A stretch of 64,000 bases of DNA from Rhizopus arrhizus (lineage: Eukaryota > Mucoromycota > Mucoromycetes > Mucorales > Rhizopodaceae). The stretch's first letter is position 1; every line of letters starts with the position of its first letter. Under the pieces are notes generated by a model that saw only the letters and a list, made by a program, of their open reading frames with translations, ran no database searches and had not been told where the DNA came from. Positions 12,352-25,141 of this stretch are shown piece after piece. The DNA is taken from contig JAKZZE010000017.1 of the NCBI GenBank assembly GCA_024220505.1, positions 682,001 through 746,000 of the forward strand. Direction: 5' to 3'. The position numbers and the translations under genes were made by a program.

Positions 12352-14457
12352 ATGTCTATACCCAAAAAAAGGCTTCAAGGCATAAAAGCACATATAAGCC
12401 CAGATGAAGATTCTCAAATATCAAATGTTGAAAGTTGTAAGACGAAAAGGTTTGAAAAAAACTAATTCTAAAAGAAGGTTTAGTGAGATTAAGACGAAAG
12501 CATGACCAAGTGCCGTATCATTCCCCATTGGATCCTCTTCGTTTTCTGTTGAGAAGTTCCATGGTATTTGCGGAAAAGACTGCAGTTATACATCGTCAAC
12601 GTTCATATACCTACAGGGAGTTATCAGACCGTGTGAGGCGCTTGGCAACTGTCCTCATCGAAGCATATCACGTCAAGAAAGGAGATCGTGTGGCTATTCT
12701 TTGCCAAAATATCCCTTCTAACCTTGAATCAATGTATGCCATTCCAGCTACAGGAGGTATCATGGTACCCATCAACACAAGGCTAGTAGCAGAAGAGATT
12801 GAATATATGCTTAGACACTCTGGAGCAACCTTGTTGATTTTGCAGCAAGAGTTTGAAAGTAAAATGACAAATGCCATCAAGTCTTTGGTCAAAATCATTT
12901 ATGTGACTGACTCGGACAATCCCAATCAAGACCCTTACGAAACGATGTTGGCCAATTGCAAAAAGCCGAAGCTGTGGGATGAAATGCCCCTTCTGAATGA
13001 TGAGAATGCTGTTTTCTCAATTAATTATACATCTGGATCAACCGGCCGTCCAAAGGGAGTCATGGCTAGCTACCGTGGTGTGTATTTGAATGCGCTGGGA
13101 ATGATCATTCAGGGTGTACTATCGACAAACACAGTATATTTATGGACAGTACCTATGTTCCACTGTAATGGTAATCATGATGAAATGATTTTATATACTT
13201 TCTTGTTCATGTATCGCATTTAATCATCTATTTTAGGATGGAGCTTTCCTTGGGCTTTGGTTGCAGTCGGATCTACACAGATTATGTTGAACAAGATCGA
13301 TTATGGTTTAATTTGGGATTTATTGATAAAATATAACATAACTCATTATAATGGAGCTCCTACTGTTCAAAATGAATTATGTAATCACAAGAAGGCTGTC
13401 AGATTAAATCACCCAGTAAGGGTACTTAGTGGAGGTTTTTTCAATTTTTATTCCTTTTTTGCTCGCATTCAACTAATATTTTTTAAATATGTCAGGATCC
13501 AGTTTATCAAGCACTTTAATTGAACATATGCAGCATTTGAATTTGCAACCTACGCAAGTGTATGGCCTCACTGAAACTTATGGACCTGCTGTCTTAGGGT
13601 ATGATGTTGCTATCCTTAGCGAATATAATGAGGAAGAACAACACAAAAGATTAGCTAGACAAGGATATAATACTATAATATCAGACGAATTACGTGTATT
13701 GAACAAAGACTCAGGACTAGATGTTACGGCTAATAGCAAAGAAATCGGAGAGGTATGCTTCACTGGAAATCTTGTTATGCTAGGGTATTACAACGATCCC
13801 GAAGAAACAGAAAAAGCCTTCAAGGGTGGCGTGTTTTGGTCCGGAGACCTTGCAGTAAGACATCCTGATGGGACAATAGAAATCTTGGATCGCAGCAAAG
13901 ATATAATTGTTTCTGGAGGAGAAAATATTAGCTCGATAGAAGTAGAGAATGTGGTTGTGCAGCTAGAAGAAGTTATGGAATGGTAACTATGCAGTATGCA
14001 TCCTAGCTTTTGACGTTACTGATGTTGTGGTAGCGCTATTGTGAGTGAGCCAGATGACAAATGGGGTGAAAGACCAGTTGCTTTTGTTGTACTGAAAGCC
14101 GGCAAATCACTAACGGCCGACGTCATTTTCGACCATTGCCGCAAGCTGCTTGCAGGCTATAAGGTACTGATTTAGTATGATAGAAATTAAGTCGTAACTT
14201 TCGCTTTGATAGTGTCCTGAAAAAGTCATTTTTATCAAAGAATTGCCAAAGACAAGGTATATTTGATTAGACTGTAAACGAAATTTTAATACTCATCTTT
14301 CACATATTTAAAAACAAACATTTGATATTGTAGTACTGGTAAGACATGAACAATCTCTGAAAATATGACATGTATTTATTCTATGGAAACAGGAAAGATA
14401 CAAAAGTTCATATTACGTGAAAAAATATGGGGAAATCGACAAAAACGAATCAATTAG
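12352..14457 (+). CDS. AMP-binding acyl-CoA synthetase (acyl-activating enzyme)
   Basis: Eight exons, 12352-12436, 12484-13170, 13237-13434, 13496-13982, 14034-14163, 14213-14256, 14334-14338 and 14393-14457, sum to 1701 bases (566 residues), a normal family length. It would activate a carboxylic acid with ATP to an acyl-adenylate and transfer it to CoA. Motifs in order: phosphate loop YTSGSTGRPKG (about 210-220), YGLTETYGP (about 346), SGDLAVRHPDG (about 439), DRSKDIIVSGGENIS (about 455) and the C-terminal catalytic lysine in STGKIQKF (Lys547). The SP-rich N-terminal block PYHSPLDPLRFL resembles plant/fungal AAE1-like medium-chain ligases; the substrate cannot be read from sequence. No PTS1 is visible at the C-terminus (RIN). 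The seventh exon is five bases long and is needed to keep the STGK motif in frame. The start ATG at 12352 is chosen because the first intron (12437-12482) joins it in frame. Confidence 0.87.
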
Positions 14458-14682
14458 AACAATTGTCTAAGCTCAATTACTGTTCTATAGTTTTAATGCA
14501 AGAGCAATGAGAATTACAGGGTATAGTCACTTTATGGAAATGAAAATAAAACTATAGTTGCGTATTTTTTTGATGTGGTTTTTTAAAGGAAAAATTAAAG
14601 AGGCTTTTATTTATTGTAAATCAAAAGCATAGCCACTTGAAAAGCATAAAGCATCACACTAAAATAGGCACTTTAGGCTGGC

Positions 14683-15316
14683 TTAAGCAGCAAAAAGTAC
14701 GGAAAAGAAAATTAGGGCAAAAGAGACCATTACGTCAATAGATTGAATGCTAAGCATAAAAAAAAGGATAGCTGTTAAATATATTACTTTAGATTTAGTA
14801 TTATAGTTACCTTGCTGCACTTGTAAGAGGTAAATTAGTTGGAATGGTGGTTGGAACACTAGTACTTGATACAGAAGACGAACTAACTGAAGCACTGCTT
14901 GAGAGACTAGTACTGGATACTGAAGTCAAAGTGGTTGAAGAACTGCTTGCAGGACTTGAGCTAGGTACAGAGGATGAACTGGAGGGGATACTACTTGTTG
15001 AACTTAAAGATACAGTGGTTGATGGCTGAAGGCTTGTCGTACTACTTGGAACAGAGCTGGAAGTAGAAGGAGGAATCGAGGTTGAATTCGTGGTTGCGGT
15101 AGGTGATATACTCGAGGTTGTAGAAGAAGTAGTAGTCGTATGCTTTGAGCCCTTGCTGCGAGTATGTGAAGTGTTCTTATCCTTGTGGTTATCCCAGTCA
15201 TCCCAGTCATTCCAGTCATGGTGCTTATGGTTATGGTTGTGATTTGCACTGCTTAAAGCAAATAAGCAAGAGAGAAATACGAATAATAAAGTAAGGCGTG
15301 TATTGGATATTTTCAT
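14683..15316 (-). CDS. Ser/Thr-rich secreted protein, possibly GPI-anchored
   Basis: The main frame (15316 down to 14807) encodes 169 residues: a signal peptide (basic start, then LTLLFVFLSCLFALSSA), a His/Asp/Trp-rich segment (HNHNHKHHDWNDWDDWD) that could bind metal, then about 110 residues of almost pure Ser/Thr/Pro, expected to be heavily O-mannosylated. This plan fits a cell-wall or plasma-membrane protein. The unspliced frame stops at GCA-GCA-AGG-TAA. Downstream, in a shifted frame, 14770-14683 encodes a strongly hydrophobic tail ending VSFALIFFSVLFAA, as expected for a GPI-attachment signal. Splicing at the best donor (14810/14809, 39-base intron) does not reach that frame; a weaker GTGCAG donor, or a length change in the T8 run, would. 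No homologue is named because low complexity makes similarity meaningless. Confidence 0.7.
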
Positions 15317-16744
15317 TTAATTAAAAATATACAAGTATTTGATAGAATTTTTTTAAAATGAATTGAAGCAAAGAAAAAACCCAAGCTTATATAGAGGTTC
15401 AACAAATCAATGGCAATACAGTTGTTGATTTGCATTTGTACCATGGGTTAATCAAAGAAATGATCAAGCATAAAAATCATGTTTACAGCATGGTACATGT
15501 CTGTTCGTTTCAACGTATTCTCCAAGTAAAGAAGGTCATGCTTCGGCATTATTGTGTATGAATTAATGCTCCAAGTACCAATGTCTGAATGACTATTTAC
15601 AGTTACTAAATGCACTCTGACTCTATATGCGACTTGTGAAGCACTATCGCGTAAAGTAGTGTCATGATAGCTTCATTGAAAATTTTTTCAAAATGCAGCC
15701 AAGAGAAATATGTTGCAGCTGGCATTTTTTTTTCCAAGTAACTTCACAAAAAAAATGCTGATGATTGTAATAATGCTTATAAGTAGATGGGCATTGTAAG
15801 TTTACTTTATTGGACTTACACAAACCCGTGAAGAATGATCGATAAACACATGCTTTTCGTTTTATGTTTAAACATAATGCACTGTGAAATGGCTTTACAA
15901 TTAAAGCAGCAACCATGTAACTTAAAGAACATATTATTTTGTTACAGACTTTGTTAAAGTTTCGTGTTTTAATAGCTTGCAATATTGCAATATAAAGCAT
16001 AGATATCATTTTCTCTATTCAGCTTTGCTAACGCTATTTTTACTCTTGTTGAATTAAGTGCTTTATAATGTGATCACCAAAGAATCTGTTTGGTGTTACC
16101 TGCGTACGACTTCATTTATGTAACCAAAAACAAAAAATAATCCAACGAGAGTACTTTCAATAGACAAAAATACAGCAGCAACCATAAACATTTGTGTACT
16201 ATCCAGCATCTAGTTACAAACTGTTTTCAGAGCTCTTTTTCGCTATCCAAACTATCTATTGCATCATTGAGAATAAAAGTTGAAGCTGGTATCACTTGTA
16301 TATACGCGTTACACATTACCTTTGTAAACTTTCTTATCAATGTAAATGGACAAAATGGTGTGACCCAATTGAAACCAAAAAAGGGAACTCAATCTAATGA
16401 TTTTTGCGAGTGATTTTTCTTTTAAAAAATTTAAATATCATTGATTTATTATATCATATTGAGGGTAAAGTCTTTGTTACAACTGTTCGCTCGGACCAGA
16501 CCAATTATCATAAAAAGCTTCCTTTGGAACCAAAGGTAAAACAAAGTTAATGGAGCAATGTGTGGAGTATGGCAACATCCTTAATGTTTTGAGAACCAAT
16601 TTACAAAAGTTGATCTTGTGGATGTATGATTTGATTATTTATATGTTGGTGAAAGTGTTGCAGTTCAAATAAGATAGAGCATAGGATTGGCAAGTAATGT
16701 ATCCAAGGAGCAACTACATGATTTAAAAGAAATAATATAGAGTC
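15317..16744 (+). other. Spacer without a recognisable gene
   Basis: It includes the promoter side of the Ser/Thr-rich gene. Short frames at 15662-16009 (minus) and 16192-16413 (plus) have no domain. Around 16440-16740 short plus-strand open pieces interrupted by stops suggest an unidentified decayed coding sequence. Confidence 0.4.
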
Positions 16745-17200
16745 TCTTCAATAGTACTAGGCACCTACCAGCCGTTGTGCATTTTGAGACGGTAGGTTGC
16801 GTGCTTTTTGTGAGCGTCTGGGTCAGATGGAGTAGGCGAGACTTGAGTTTACCACCAAGAAGACGCCCAAGGGTGTCGTCTTAGGCAATGACTACGTTTG
16901 GTTCTTGCCATTGACAAGCAAAAGGTTGTACCAAGAGGAGCCATTGATAGATAATAGACAAATGGTTTCTGGATTTTTGAGACTCCAGATCCCGCTGTAG
17001 GAATTATTTCTTGATGGGCTTGAAAGTCTTGAGACAGCGCTCCTTGGCTGGAAGGGACTATGCTTTTCCGTATTGAAAGTTTGTATAGTTTATACCATTA
17101 TTGGTGTCTACCATGCTATACAAGTGACCTGAATTTTATCAGGAGAGCGTCTGTAAGTAACATAAAAGATCGAGCTTAGAATATTTATTCATTCTTTCGT
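16745..17200 (-). repeat. Dispersed repeat R2, copy 1 (transposon fragment)
   Basis: Noticeably richer in G and C than its surroundings. The part 16990-17200 aligns by eye with 38490-38695: both contain a TAGTTTA(C/T)ACCATT(A/G)TTGG segment, TTTATCAGGAGAGC(A/G)TCTGT, and GAGCTT(A/G)GA. On the minus strand both copies encode M-(I/V)-D-(A/T)-NNG-(I/V)-NY, so the repeat includes a coding part now broken by stops. Likely a remnant of a non-LTR or other coding mobile element; the class is not certain. Confidence 0.6.
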
Positions 17201-17299
17201 AATTGGCAAATGTAAGCAAAAAAAAAAAAAAAAAAAAAAAAATAGATTTGAGCCAATCAGTATACTGTTTTTTAAATCCATTTTTTTTGTCCATGATTG

Positions 17300-17301
<2 letters not shown>

Positions 17302-17358
<57 letters not shown>
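17302..17358 (+). repeat. T57 homopolymer just upstream of the P5B ATPase
   Basis: Fifty-seven uninterrupted T ending 45 bases before the ATG at 17404, preceded by a run of A at 17219-17242. Long poly(dA:dT) tracts exclude nucleosomes in fungal promoters, so a promoter role is plausible. Length may be assembly-dependent. Confidence 0.85.
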
Positions 17359-17362
<4 letters not shown>

Positions 17363-17403
17363 CAGCCCTGTTGTTGTATGCCCATTTTTGATCCCTAGCA
17401 CGA

Positions 17404-20400
17404 ATGTCGACGAACCCTTCGGCTAGAACACGAGCAGTGTATGGCACATCTTTAGTAGAATCCCAATCCACCCCTAGCAATACACAATATATACCAGATA
17501 GACGAGATTCAACTGCGCCTCTTATTCATACACCTCTTGTTCAAGTAGAATCCCTCGAGACAAATATTAACTCACCTTCCTTACATCAAGAAGGTTTGTA
17601 CAGAAGAAGGAGAAACAGTGAATCTAGTTTTACCGAGAGCGATATGAGCGATGACAGTGATGTTGAACTCAGTTCAAGCGATGAATACCTTGACGATAAT
17701 CAGATGGATAGACATGCCAATGACATTCGCATTCACGGGCTAAATGATATACCCTCAGATGATTGCCTTGAACAAGTGTTGTTATTAGAAGAAGAGGATG
17801 TTGAAGTGAAAATTCATGGATACAAGTATAAGCGATTCAATTTGATGCTCTATAACATTGCTTCTGTCTTTTCCTTGGGACTTGTTTGGCTTGCTTTTAG
17901 GTGGATTCCTCAATGGTATGTTGCATGCATTGGTACCAAGGTACCATTGAAAGATGCAGACTGGCTAGTGTTTGAGGTAAATCATCAAATGTACGCAAAT
18001 AGAGAGAATAGGCTTATTCATTTGGTATATAGAGCCAATATAATGAAATAGAAATCATTAGACCAAATCATGAGTTATATGGGGGAACAGTCGGATCTGT
18101 ATTTTCATATGACCAATTAAAGCAAGAGATAGCAGATCTGAAGCTGGATTCAGAGACACAATCTCACCTTTTGAACACAGACCAGAAAATGAACGTTCTT
18201 ATTCTGGCTGAATATCGGTACATTCGATTGGCCTTTCATCCAGGCTTATTCAAATTTCTTATTGTTGGGTAAAAAATGAATTGACGGAGACTTGGAGTGT
18301 TTAACTGACTGTTTGTTTAGTTTTTGGAAGGATAGAGCATGGAATTCGACAAAGAATCTGAAGACAGGATTATCCTATGAAAAATACCGTACGCGCACAT
18401 CCGTATTTGGTCTTAACCTTATCAACATTCAGGAAAAACCAACAATGAAGCTTTTAACAGACGAAATATTGAATCCATTTTATGTTTTTCAGATTGGAAG
18501 TATATTGCTCTGGTGTATGGATGATTATTACTATTATGCTTTTTGCATCTTTATTATAAGTGCTTTTAGTATAACCTCCAGTCTAATTGAAACAAAGCAG
18601 GTAATTTTTTTTTTTCGTTAAAGGATGAGAAAGAAACTGAGTTGATTGTAATATAGACAATGAAAAGAATGAAAGAGATGTCTTGGTTTGAGTGTAAAGT
18701 GAGAGTATTTCGAGCTGGCTCATGTAAATTAAACTTCTGCTTACATTATTTCGGGTTATTAAGTTTCTGTGTATAGGGCAAAGTATGAGCTCCATTCAGC
18801 TTGTTCCTGGTGACTTGATTGACATTGCAAATGTTCATACTGTACCATGTGATGCTATGCTTGTATCGGGTGATTGCATATTGAACGAATCGATGCTTAC
18901 AGGAGAGTCAGTACCTGTTTCAAAGGCGCCCATCAATGACCTGACACTTCGTAAAATCAACTTATCCTCTTCAAGTATACCTGCTGAGGTCTCGAAGCAT
19001 TTCTTATTTATGGGCACTAAAATGGTGCGAGTCAGAGGAAGTGACAATGTGTCTTTAGCAACAGCCATCGTCGTTCGCACTGGCTTCAACTCGGCAAAAG
19101 GAGCACTGGTTCGAAGCATGATGTTTCCCAAGCCAAATAATTTCAAATTTTATAGAGATTCATTTAGATTCATCGGTGTCTTGTCCATCATAGGTAAGAG
19201 AAAGATTGTGTACAATATTATTCAGTTACTTAGCTTTGTTTGCAGCTATTATTGGATTCTTGATTTCGTCCGTTAATTTCATTCGCTTGGGTATCGACAG
19301 TACCACGATGATTCTCCGTGCGTTGGATTTGATCACAATCGTTGTTCCACCCGCACTACCTGCTACATTATCTATTGGTACAAGTTTTGCTATTAGCCGA
19401 TTAAAGAAATTAGGTGTTTTTTGTATTTCACCACCAAGAGTGAACATTGGAGGAAAGATTGATTGCATGTGTTTTGACAAGACAGGAACATTGACTGAGG
19501 ATGGCCTAGACATTCATGGTATTCGTGCAGTCGCAACGAATGAAGATGACAAAAAGTTTTTTGAAGAAGAATGCAAGTCTATCACATTCATGGGCTTGAA
19601 CGATAACAACAGTGAGTCCACCAAATCAAAGATATTACAGACAATGACTACCTGTCATTCATTAAAAATCGTTGACGGAGAGCTATTGGGTGATCCTCTT
19701 GATTTGAAAATGTTTGAATTCACACGCTGGGAATTAGAAGAGAGTGGAGGTGCGTCCTCTTTGGATTTAAAGCATCGAAGTGAATTAGCTGTGTTACAAG
19801 CCAAGAAGAGCGCAAAAGTAGGTATTATGCCTACTGTAGTACGACCTCCTGGCAGCGGATGCCAAAACATCAACTTACAGACGGTTTGTATTTTTTTTTT
19901 TTTTTTTTTTGGATCTTAGTGATAACAGTAGATATGCTGACGATAAAATTGTTATTCTAGGAAACCCCTGTTGAATTTGGTATCATTCATACTTTCGAAT
20001 TTGTATCAGCCTTGAGACGTATGAGTGTTATTGTAAGAAAGCTGGCAAGTCCGACAATGGAAGTATTTGTGAAGGGTGCACCAGAAGTGATGAAAGATAT
20101 TTGTTTGCCCGAATCTAGTAAGCTACATTTTTATATAAAAAAGATTTGTATTCATTTGTATTTTAAAGTACCGGAAGACTATGAGCAGAGGCTGTACAAG
20201 TATACACATAATGGATATCGTGTTATTGCGTGTGCATCTAAGCCATTAGTGGGTGTTAAATGGCATAAACTTCATAAGCTTAAAAGGTATTATTAAAAGA
20301 GAGAAAGAGAAAACTAATGATTGTATTCTTTTTGATAGAAATGAAGTAGAAACCAACTTGGTATTTTTGGGTTTCATTGTATTTGAAAATAAACTTAAGC

Positions 20401-22099
20401 CTCGAACTATATCTGCAGTGACTACCTTAAGAAATGCAAACATTCGACAAATAATGTGCACAGGTAATATTGTATACCTTTGAATACAATGAATACTTAT
20501 TGACTCGCATTATTTTATATAGGAGACAATGTATTGACAGCGATTAGTGTAGCCAGAGAATGCGGTCTAGTTGATCAGTCAGCTGAAATATACATCCCTC
20601 GGTTTCTGAAAGGAGCATCTACGGACCCTGATTCTGAACTTTGTTGGGAAAGTGTTATTCAAGAAGGCAAAGAGTTATCGATCGATACACTTCAGGTAAA
20701 AAAACAAAACAAAAACAAAAGGAGTGAAATAACGATAGATTAACTCATCGCTTTGCAGCCAAAGGGCATATCGAATAGGTTACACTATGCAGAAAATCCT
20801 TACGATAATGGACTGCAAGATTATTACCTGGCTGTCACTGGTGAGGCTTTCCGATGGATGGTCGATCATGCACCGACTGAGTTACTTCAACGAATGCTTG
20901 TTAAGGGAGCGATTTATGCACGCATGTCTCCTGACGAAAAGCAGGAGCTTGTTTGTGAACTTCAAACTATTGGTTATTGTGTTGGATTTTGCGGTGATGG
21001 AGCAAACGATTGTGGTGCCTTGAAGGCAGGTGATATTGGTATATCTTTATCAGAAGCAGAAGCATCAGTTGCAGCGCCTTTTACTAGCAACACGATGGAT
21101 ATCGAATGTGTAATTGATGTGATAAAGTAAGGAAAACTAGCTTCATTTCTAAACTGTATATCTATGACTCATGCGAAAATTCAGGGAAGGACGTGCTGCG
21201 TTAGTGACCAGTTTCAGTTGCTTCAAATACATGGCACTTTATAGTCTTATTCAATTTACTTCTGTTACATTACTCTATGCTTTTGGTAGTAATCTTGGTG
21301 ATTTTCAATTTTTATACATTGATTTGTTCTTGATTCTTCCTATTGCAGTTTACAGTAAGTTTTGATAAAGAGTGATTCGAGAAGATGTTAATTTGTAACC
21401 ATAGTGGGATATACTGCCGCATGGCCATATCTTTATCACAAGAGACCTACCGCTAGTCTTGTATCCAAAAAAGTTTTAACATCGCTCATTGGACAGATTA
21501 TTATTACATCTTGTTTTCAATTGATTGCTTATTGGACTGTACATCAACAATCGTGGTAAGTGTTTTCATTATATGAAGAAGGAGTTCGCATGTGTTAATT
21601 GTTTTACGCCAATTCTACAAGGTACAAAGCACCCGTCTTTGATCCAGACGGAGAAAACATCATTTGTTATGAAAACACAGTACTGTTTCTTGTATCAAGC
21701 TTTCAATATATACTTGTAGCTGTTGTATTCAGTGTTGGACCGCCTTATAGAAAACCGCTTTGGACAAACAAGAGATTGATAGCAACACTTTGTATCTTGA
21801 TCACTTTGACTTGCTGGTTTGTCTTGATGCCACCAGTGTCTGTATTGAGCCTTATGGAATTAAAGGTACTACCCTTTAAATTCAAAATCTTCATTCTCTT
21901 TCTGGGTGCAACTAATTTGGGCATCAGCTTACTTTGTGAAAAATATTTGTTTACACGATTTGCTTCAGCCATTTCGAAATCAAAAGATAAACTGAAATAT
22001 ATGGTCAACTCAAGAGATGGTTATTCTGTTGTGGGGAAACAGCATAAAAAATTATATAAAAAAATCATGGATGACATGGGTATTCATGGCAACGAATAA
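17404..22099 (+). CDS. P5B-type ATPase (Ypk9/ATP13A2 family), probable endolysosomal polyamine transporter
   Basis: Fourteen exons (17404-17976, 18033-18268, 18321-18600, 18657-18723, 18777-19193, 19246-19883, 19961-20117, 20169-20286, 20339-20463, 20523-20695, 20759-21126, 21185-21354, 21405-21555, 21622-22099) give a closed frame of 1316 residues, usual for the family. A Ser/acidic N-terminal region precedes the first membrane segments. The actuator motif TGES is at 427-430, the membrane-4 motif PPALP at 559-563, the phosphorylation site [10 protein letters not shown] with Asp602, the nucleotide-domain motif KGAPE at 775-779 and the hinge [14 protein letters not shown] from 1007. PPALP separates P5B from P5A (PPELP). 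Known P5B pumps sit in vacuolar, lysosomal or late-endosomal membranes and export polyamines to the cytosol; the substrate here is inferred from family. C-terminal membrane spans follow the hinge. Confidence 0.93.
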
Positions 22100-22136
22100 A
22101 AAGTTATTTTTAACAATAATGAACAGTAAAAAAGTT

Positions 22137-22329
22137 AAAAAATAAGGGGGGGAAAGGGAGAGCAGGAGACAAATGACGCAAACAGGAGTTAAAGAGTGAA
22201 AGAGAAAGAGAGATAGAGTGAGAGACAGAGCGAAAGAGACGATTGTCCAGAAAACTTTAAATAGAAGGAGGAACAAAGAGCGTTTGTGTGTTTCTTTCTT
22301 GCTTTTCTTTTTCTTTTCTTCTTTTTTAG
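22137..22329 (+). promoter_or_regulatory. Polypurine-to-polypyrimidine leader of the HSF-type gene
   Basis: From about 22137 to 22245 the plus strand is dominated by G/A (GGGGGGAAAGGGAGAG, then GAGAGAGA-like runs). From about 22288 to 22328 it switches to C/T (TTTCTTTCTTGC...CTTCTTTTTT) and ends at the ATG. Pyrimidine-rich stretches just before start codons mark many fungal transcription start regions; the purine half could bind GAGA-type factors or serve as the 3' region of the neighbouring gene. Confidence 0.45.
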
Positions 22330-23766
22330 ATGATATCACAACCTGAATACGAAACAATACACAATGTACCTCTTACAGATTGTTTTAATTATAATTCACT
22401 AGAATACATTTCACCTAATAATAAAGACATAATGTTATACGATTGGAATAATTATATGGTCACTCCTCGCTTAAACCATGATCATCCAGAACGTGGAATA
22501 GCTGGATTTGTTTCAAAATTATACCAGTACATATTCTCTCTCTCTTTTTTTTATATATCTGACAGAATATTTAACTCATTTCCCTCCTTTTTTTTTTTTT
22601 TTTTTTTTTTTCTTCAAAAATAGATGTTTACAGGACAATGAACAAAGTTACGCACGCTGGTGTAAACACAATGGGATTGATATGTTTATTATAGATAACA
22701 TACCAGGTAAGTTGAATGATTAAATTCAGCTTGTATTATTGACGCTTTATTAGAATTTACTGAAACTGTATTGCCTAAACTATTCAAACATTGTAAATTT
22801 GCTTCATTCGTAAGACAATTAAATGTAAAGTTACACAGATCATAAAAAAAAACATTTAACTTATGCAACCTTCTCCAAACAAAGATTTATGGTTTTCAAA
22901 GGGACACAGATGCACGTAAATCAAAGGACAGTAAAGGCAGAGACACATGTCGATGGTATCATAAATACTTTAGACCTGGACGTCGTGATCTTTTCCATTT
23001 GATACGCAGAAAACCACCTCGTTATTCTCGTGGAAGAAGACAGCAACGGATTGAAAAGAATTCTGAAGTCATCTTGAATATGGAATCAGAAGATGAAGTC
23101 TCTGAAAGTAATAAAAACCAAAGACGGAACTCTATCTCCTCCATTTCCTCCTCTTCCGTGACCCTGCATCCAACAGCTCCCCAGCAGAGTAGCCGTGAGG
23201 GATCTCAAAGTACTTTTTTAGTTCAAGGTCCAGCTATCCTTTCACCCTCAACAACCTTAACTCCCAACACACAGTATCAGCCACTCTATTATTCAACCGA
23301 TCTATCGCCTTCTTATAGCATAAGTCAGTCTTTGGCACAAAAAGAAGTCTTTCAACATCAGCTTGCCTGTTTGCAAGAGAAATATACAAGAGTCTACACT
23401 GTTCTGACAGACGAAATCAACAAAGCCTATAGCTTTATTGAAGCTCAAAAATCAAGAATCAAGTTCCTTGAAAATTCACTCCAGCAGCAGGGTTCACTGA
23501 ATGATCCAGCTCCATTGGCCCATCGTTCTCCTTCATCTTCATCATTTGATGGCACAAACATGGTTTTGCAAAACCATTGTCATGAAACTTATTCTACTCC
23601 TTTGTATAATATAATTCAACAAAGCTATCTGTCTCCTTCGCGTTCTTCTTCTTCTACTGGCCATGTGAACCCTCAAAATATGTATATGCTATCAAATGAA
23701 GACTTTCAAGATATCCAAGCTTCCAATTCGTTATTACAAAACGATAATAATTCACTTTTATTGTAA
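22330..23766 (+). CDS. HSF-type transcription factor
   Basis: Four exons, 22330-22526, 22624-22706, 22754-22824 and 22885-23766, close to 410 residues. Residues about 58-162 form a heat-shock-factor DNA-binding domain: FVSKLYQCL helix, WCKHNGIDMFIIDNIPEF, the recognition-helix region KHCKFASFVRQLNIYGFQR and the closing WYHKYFRPGRRDLFHLIRRK. A Ser/Pro/Gln-rich linker follows, then a probable coiled coil at about 267-318 (QLACLQEKYTRVY ... IKFLENSLQQ) suited to oligomerisation, and an Asn/Ser-rich tail. It should bind inverted nGAAn-type sites in the nucleus. The sequence does not tell whether it is the heat-shock regulator or an Sfl1-like relative. The first intron contains a long T run. Confidence 0.9.
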
Positions 23767-25031
23767 TTCAAAAAACTCATTTTCATATGGGGCTTTTGAA
23801 ATCAAACCTATGCTCCTCTCAACGTGGTAACCTCCTTCTTTCCACGTTCGGTCATTAAAGTATAAGCCAAAAAAAAAAAAAAAAAACCTGTAAGCCTAAT
23901 TTTATGCTCATTCATATGCAAAGAAAACAAAAAAAAAAATGCAAACAAAATACAAACAAAACACGAAAAATTAATTACTTAATATCTTTATGTAAAAGTT
24001 ACTATTAATAATACTGCCAATAATTTATACCAATTGCCAATAATTTAATAAACATTTAATACCTTCCTTTGTTTGTCATCCTTTGTGTCATCTTTAAACA
24101 ACCTGTCACTGCACTGTTCCTCCTCTTTCGTGATTAAGTTCACGCTTGTCTATTCCCCTTTGAACCTCCTGTTATGCAACGTGCATAGAATTGTTTCGAG
24201 TGATAAGCTGCAAGGATGAGACTATGTCTAGAACACAAACAGTAATGCAGCATGCTACTGCCTTCCCCAACTTCAGGGCCATTTACGACAGTCGTATCAT
24301 TTTGCTGATTTAATAAAAGGGAGATTCATGTTCACACAAGAAAGTTTTGTTGACGGTACTCTTCCGGTGAAGACGATCGTGCCTTTCATAAACAGAGTGA
24401 AGCAAACATCATTAGACTCTTCATTTCAGTAGCTCATCTTGCTACTCATATCCAAGTGCATTCATCATATGCAATTTAGGGAGATGTAAATATTTTCAGT
24501 TGTTTTCTGTCCTGAATAGTGAACATTATTGAATGCTTCTCATTCGACTGGCTATTTCGTTTTATTTCCTTCATATCCAACAACTTTAACACAGTGGGCA
24601 TGAGCTGAAATTTAAGCATTTAAATTTAATATTATTCAGCATTAAAGAGAAAAAAAAGTATAGAGCTCAGCCATCATCTCTTGAGCTATACTTTGACGTC
24701 CAATCGTACGTAGTCAACAGTTGACAAACTTCGTAACAAAGACGGTCAAATTCCGCAAATACGTTAAATGGTTAGATAGGTGTTTATGATTGACTTAAAG
24801 AAGACATAAAGGAAAGATTTTGCTATCAAAGATGCCCTTTCTATTCCTTATTGAAAAGGTTCATCTCAATAGCTTCATGACATGCTGGTTTCAATCATAG
24901 TTAACTTGATTTTCTTTTTGACAAAATATTCAACATATTAATGTTGGGATTTAAGTATACAAAGTGTGTATGTTTACATGCATCATCATCTTACTGAATA
25001 ATACAGAATGAAAGACAACACAACAATGCCA

Positions 25032-25062
<31 letters not shown>

Positions 25063-25141
25063 CATGCAATAATTTATGGAAAACGGACAGTGAAACACCA
25101 CTGTTTTTCTTTCTCGATATTGTTTTTTATTATTCCGAAAG
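23767..25141 (+). other. Spacer with T27 tract before the Crt10-like gene
   Basis: No gene seen. It holds the 3' UTR of the HSF-type gene, an A run near 23871-23886, and a T27 tract at 25036-25062, 80 bases before the next ATG. Confidence 0.5.

Noticed and set aside
14844..15029. Plus-strand frame rich in Leu, Glu, Val and Thr
   Set aside because: Shadow of the Ser/Thr-rich minus-strand gene, produced by its codon repeats.
17139..17480. Minus-strand 113-codon frame with a long lysine run
   Set aside because: It is antisense to the P5B start and to the T57 tract; the lysines are only the homopolymer.
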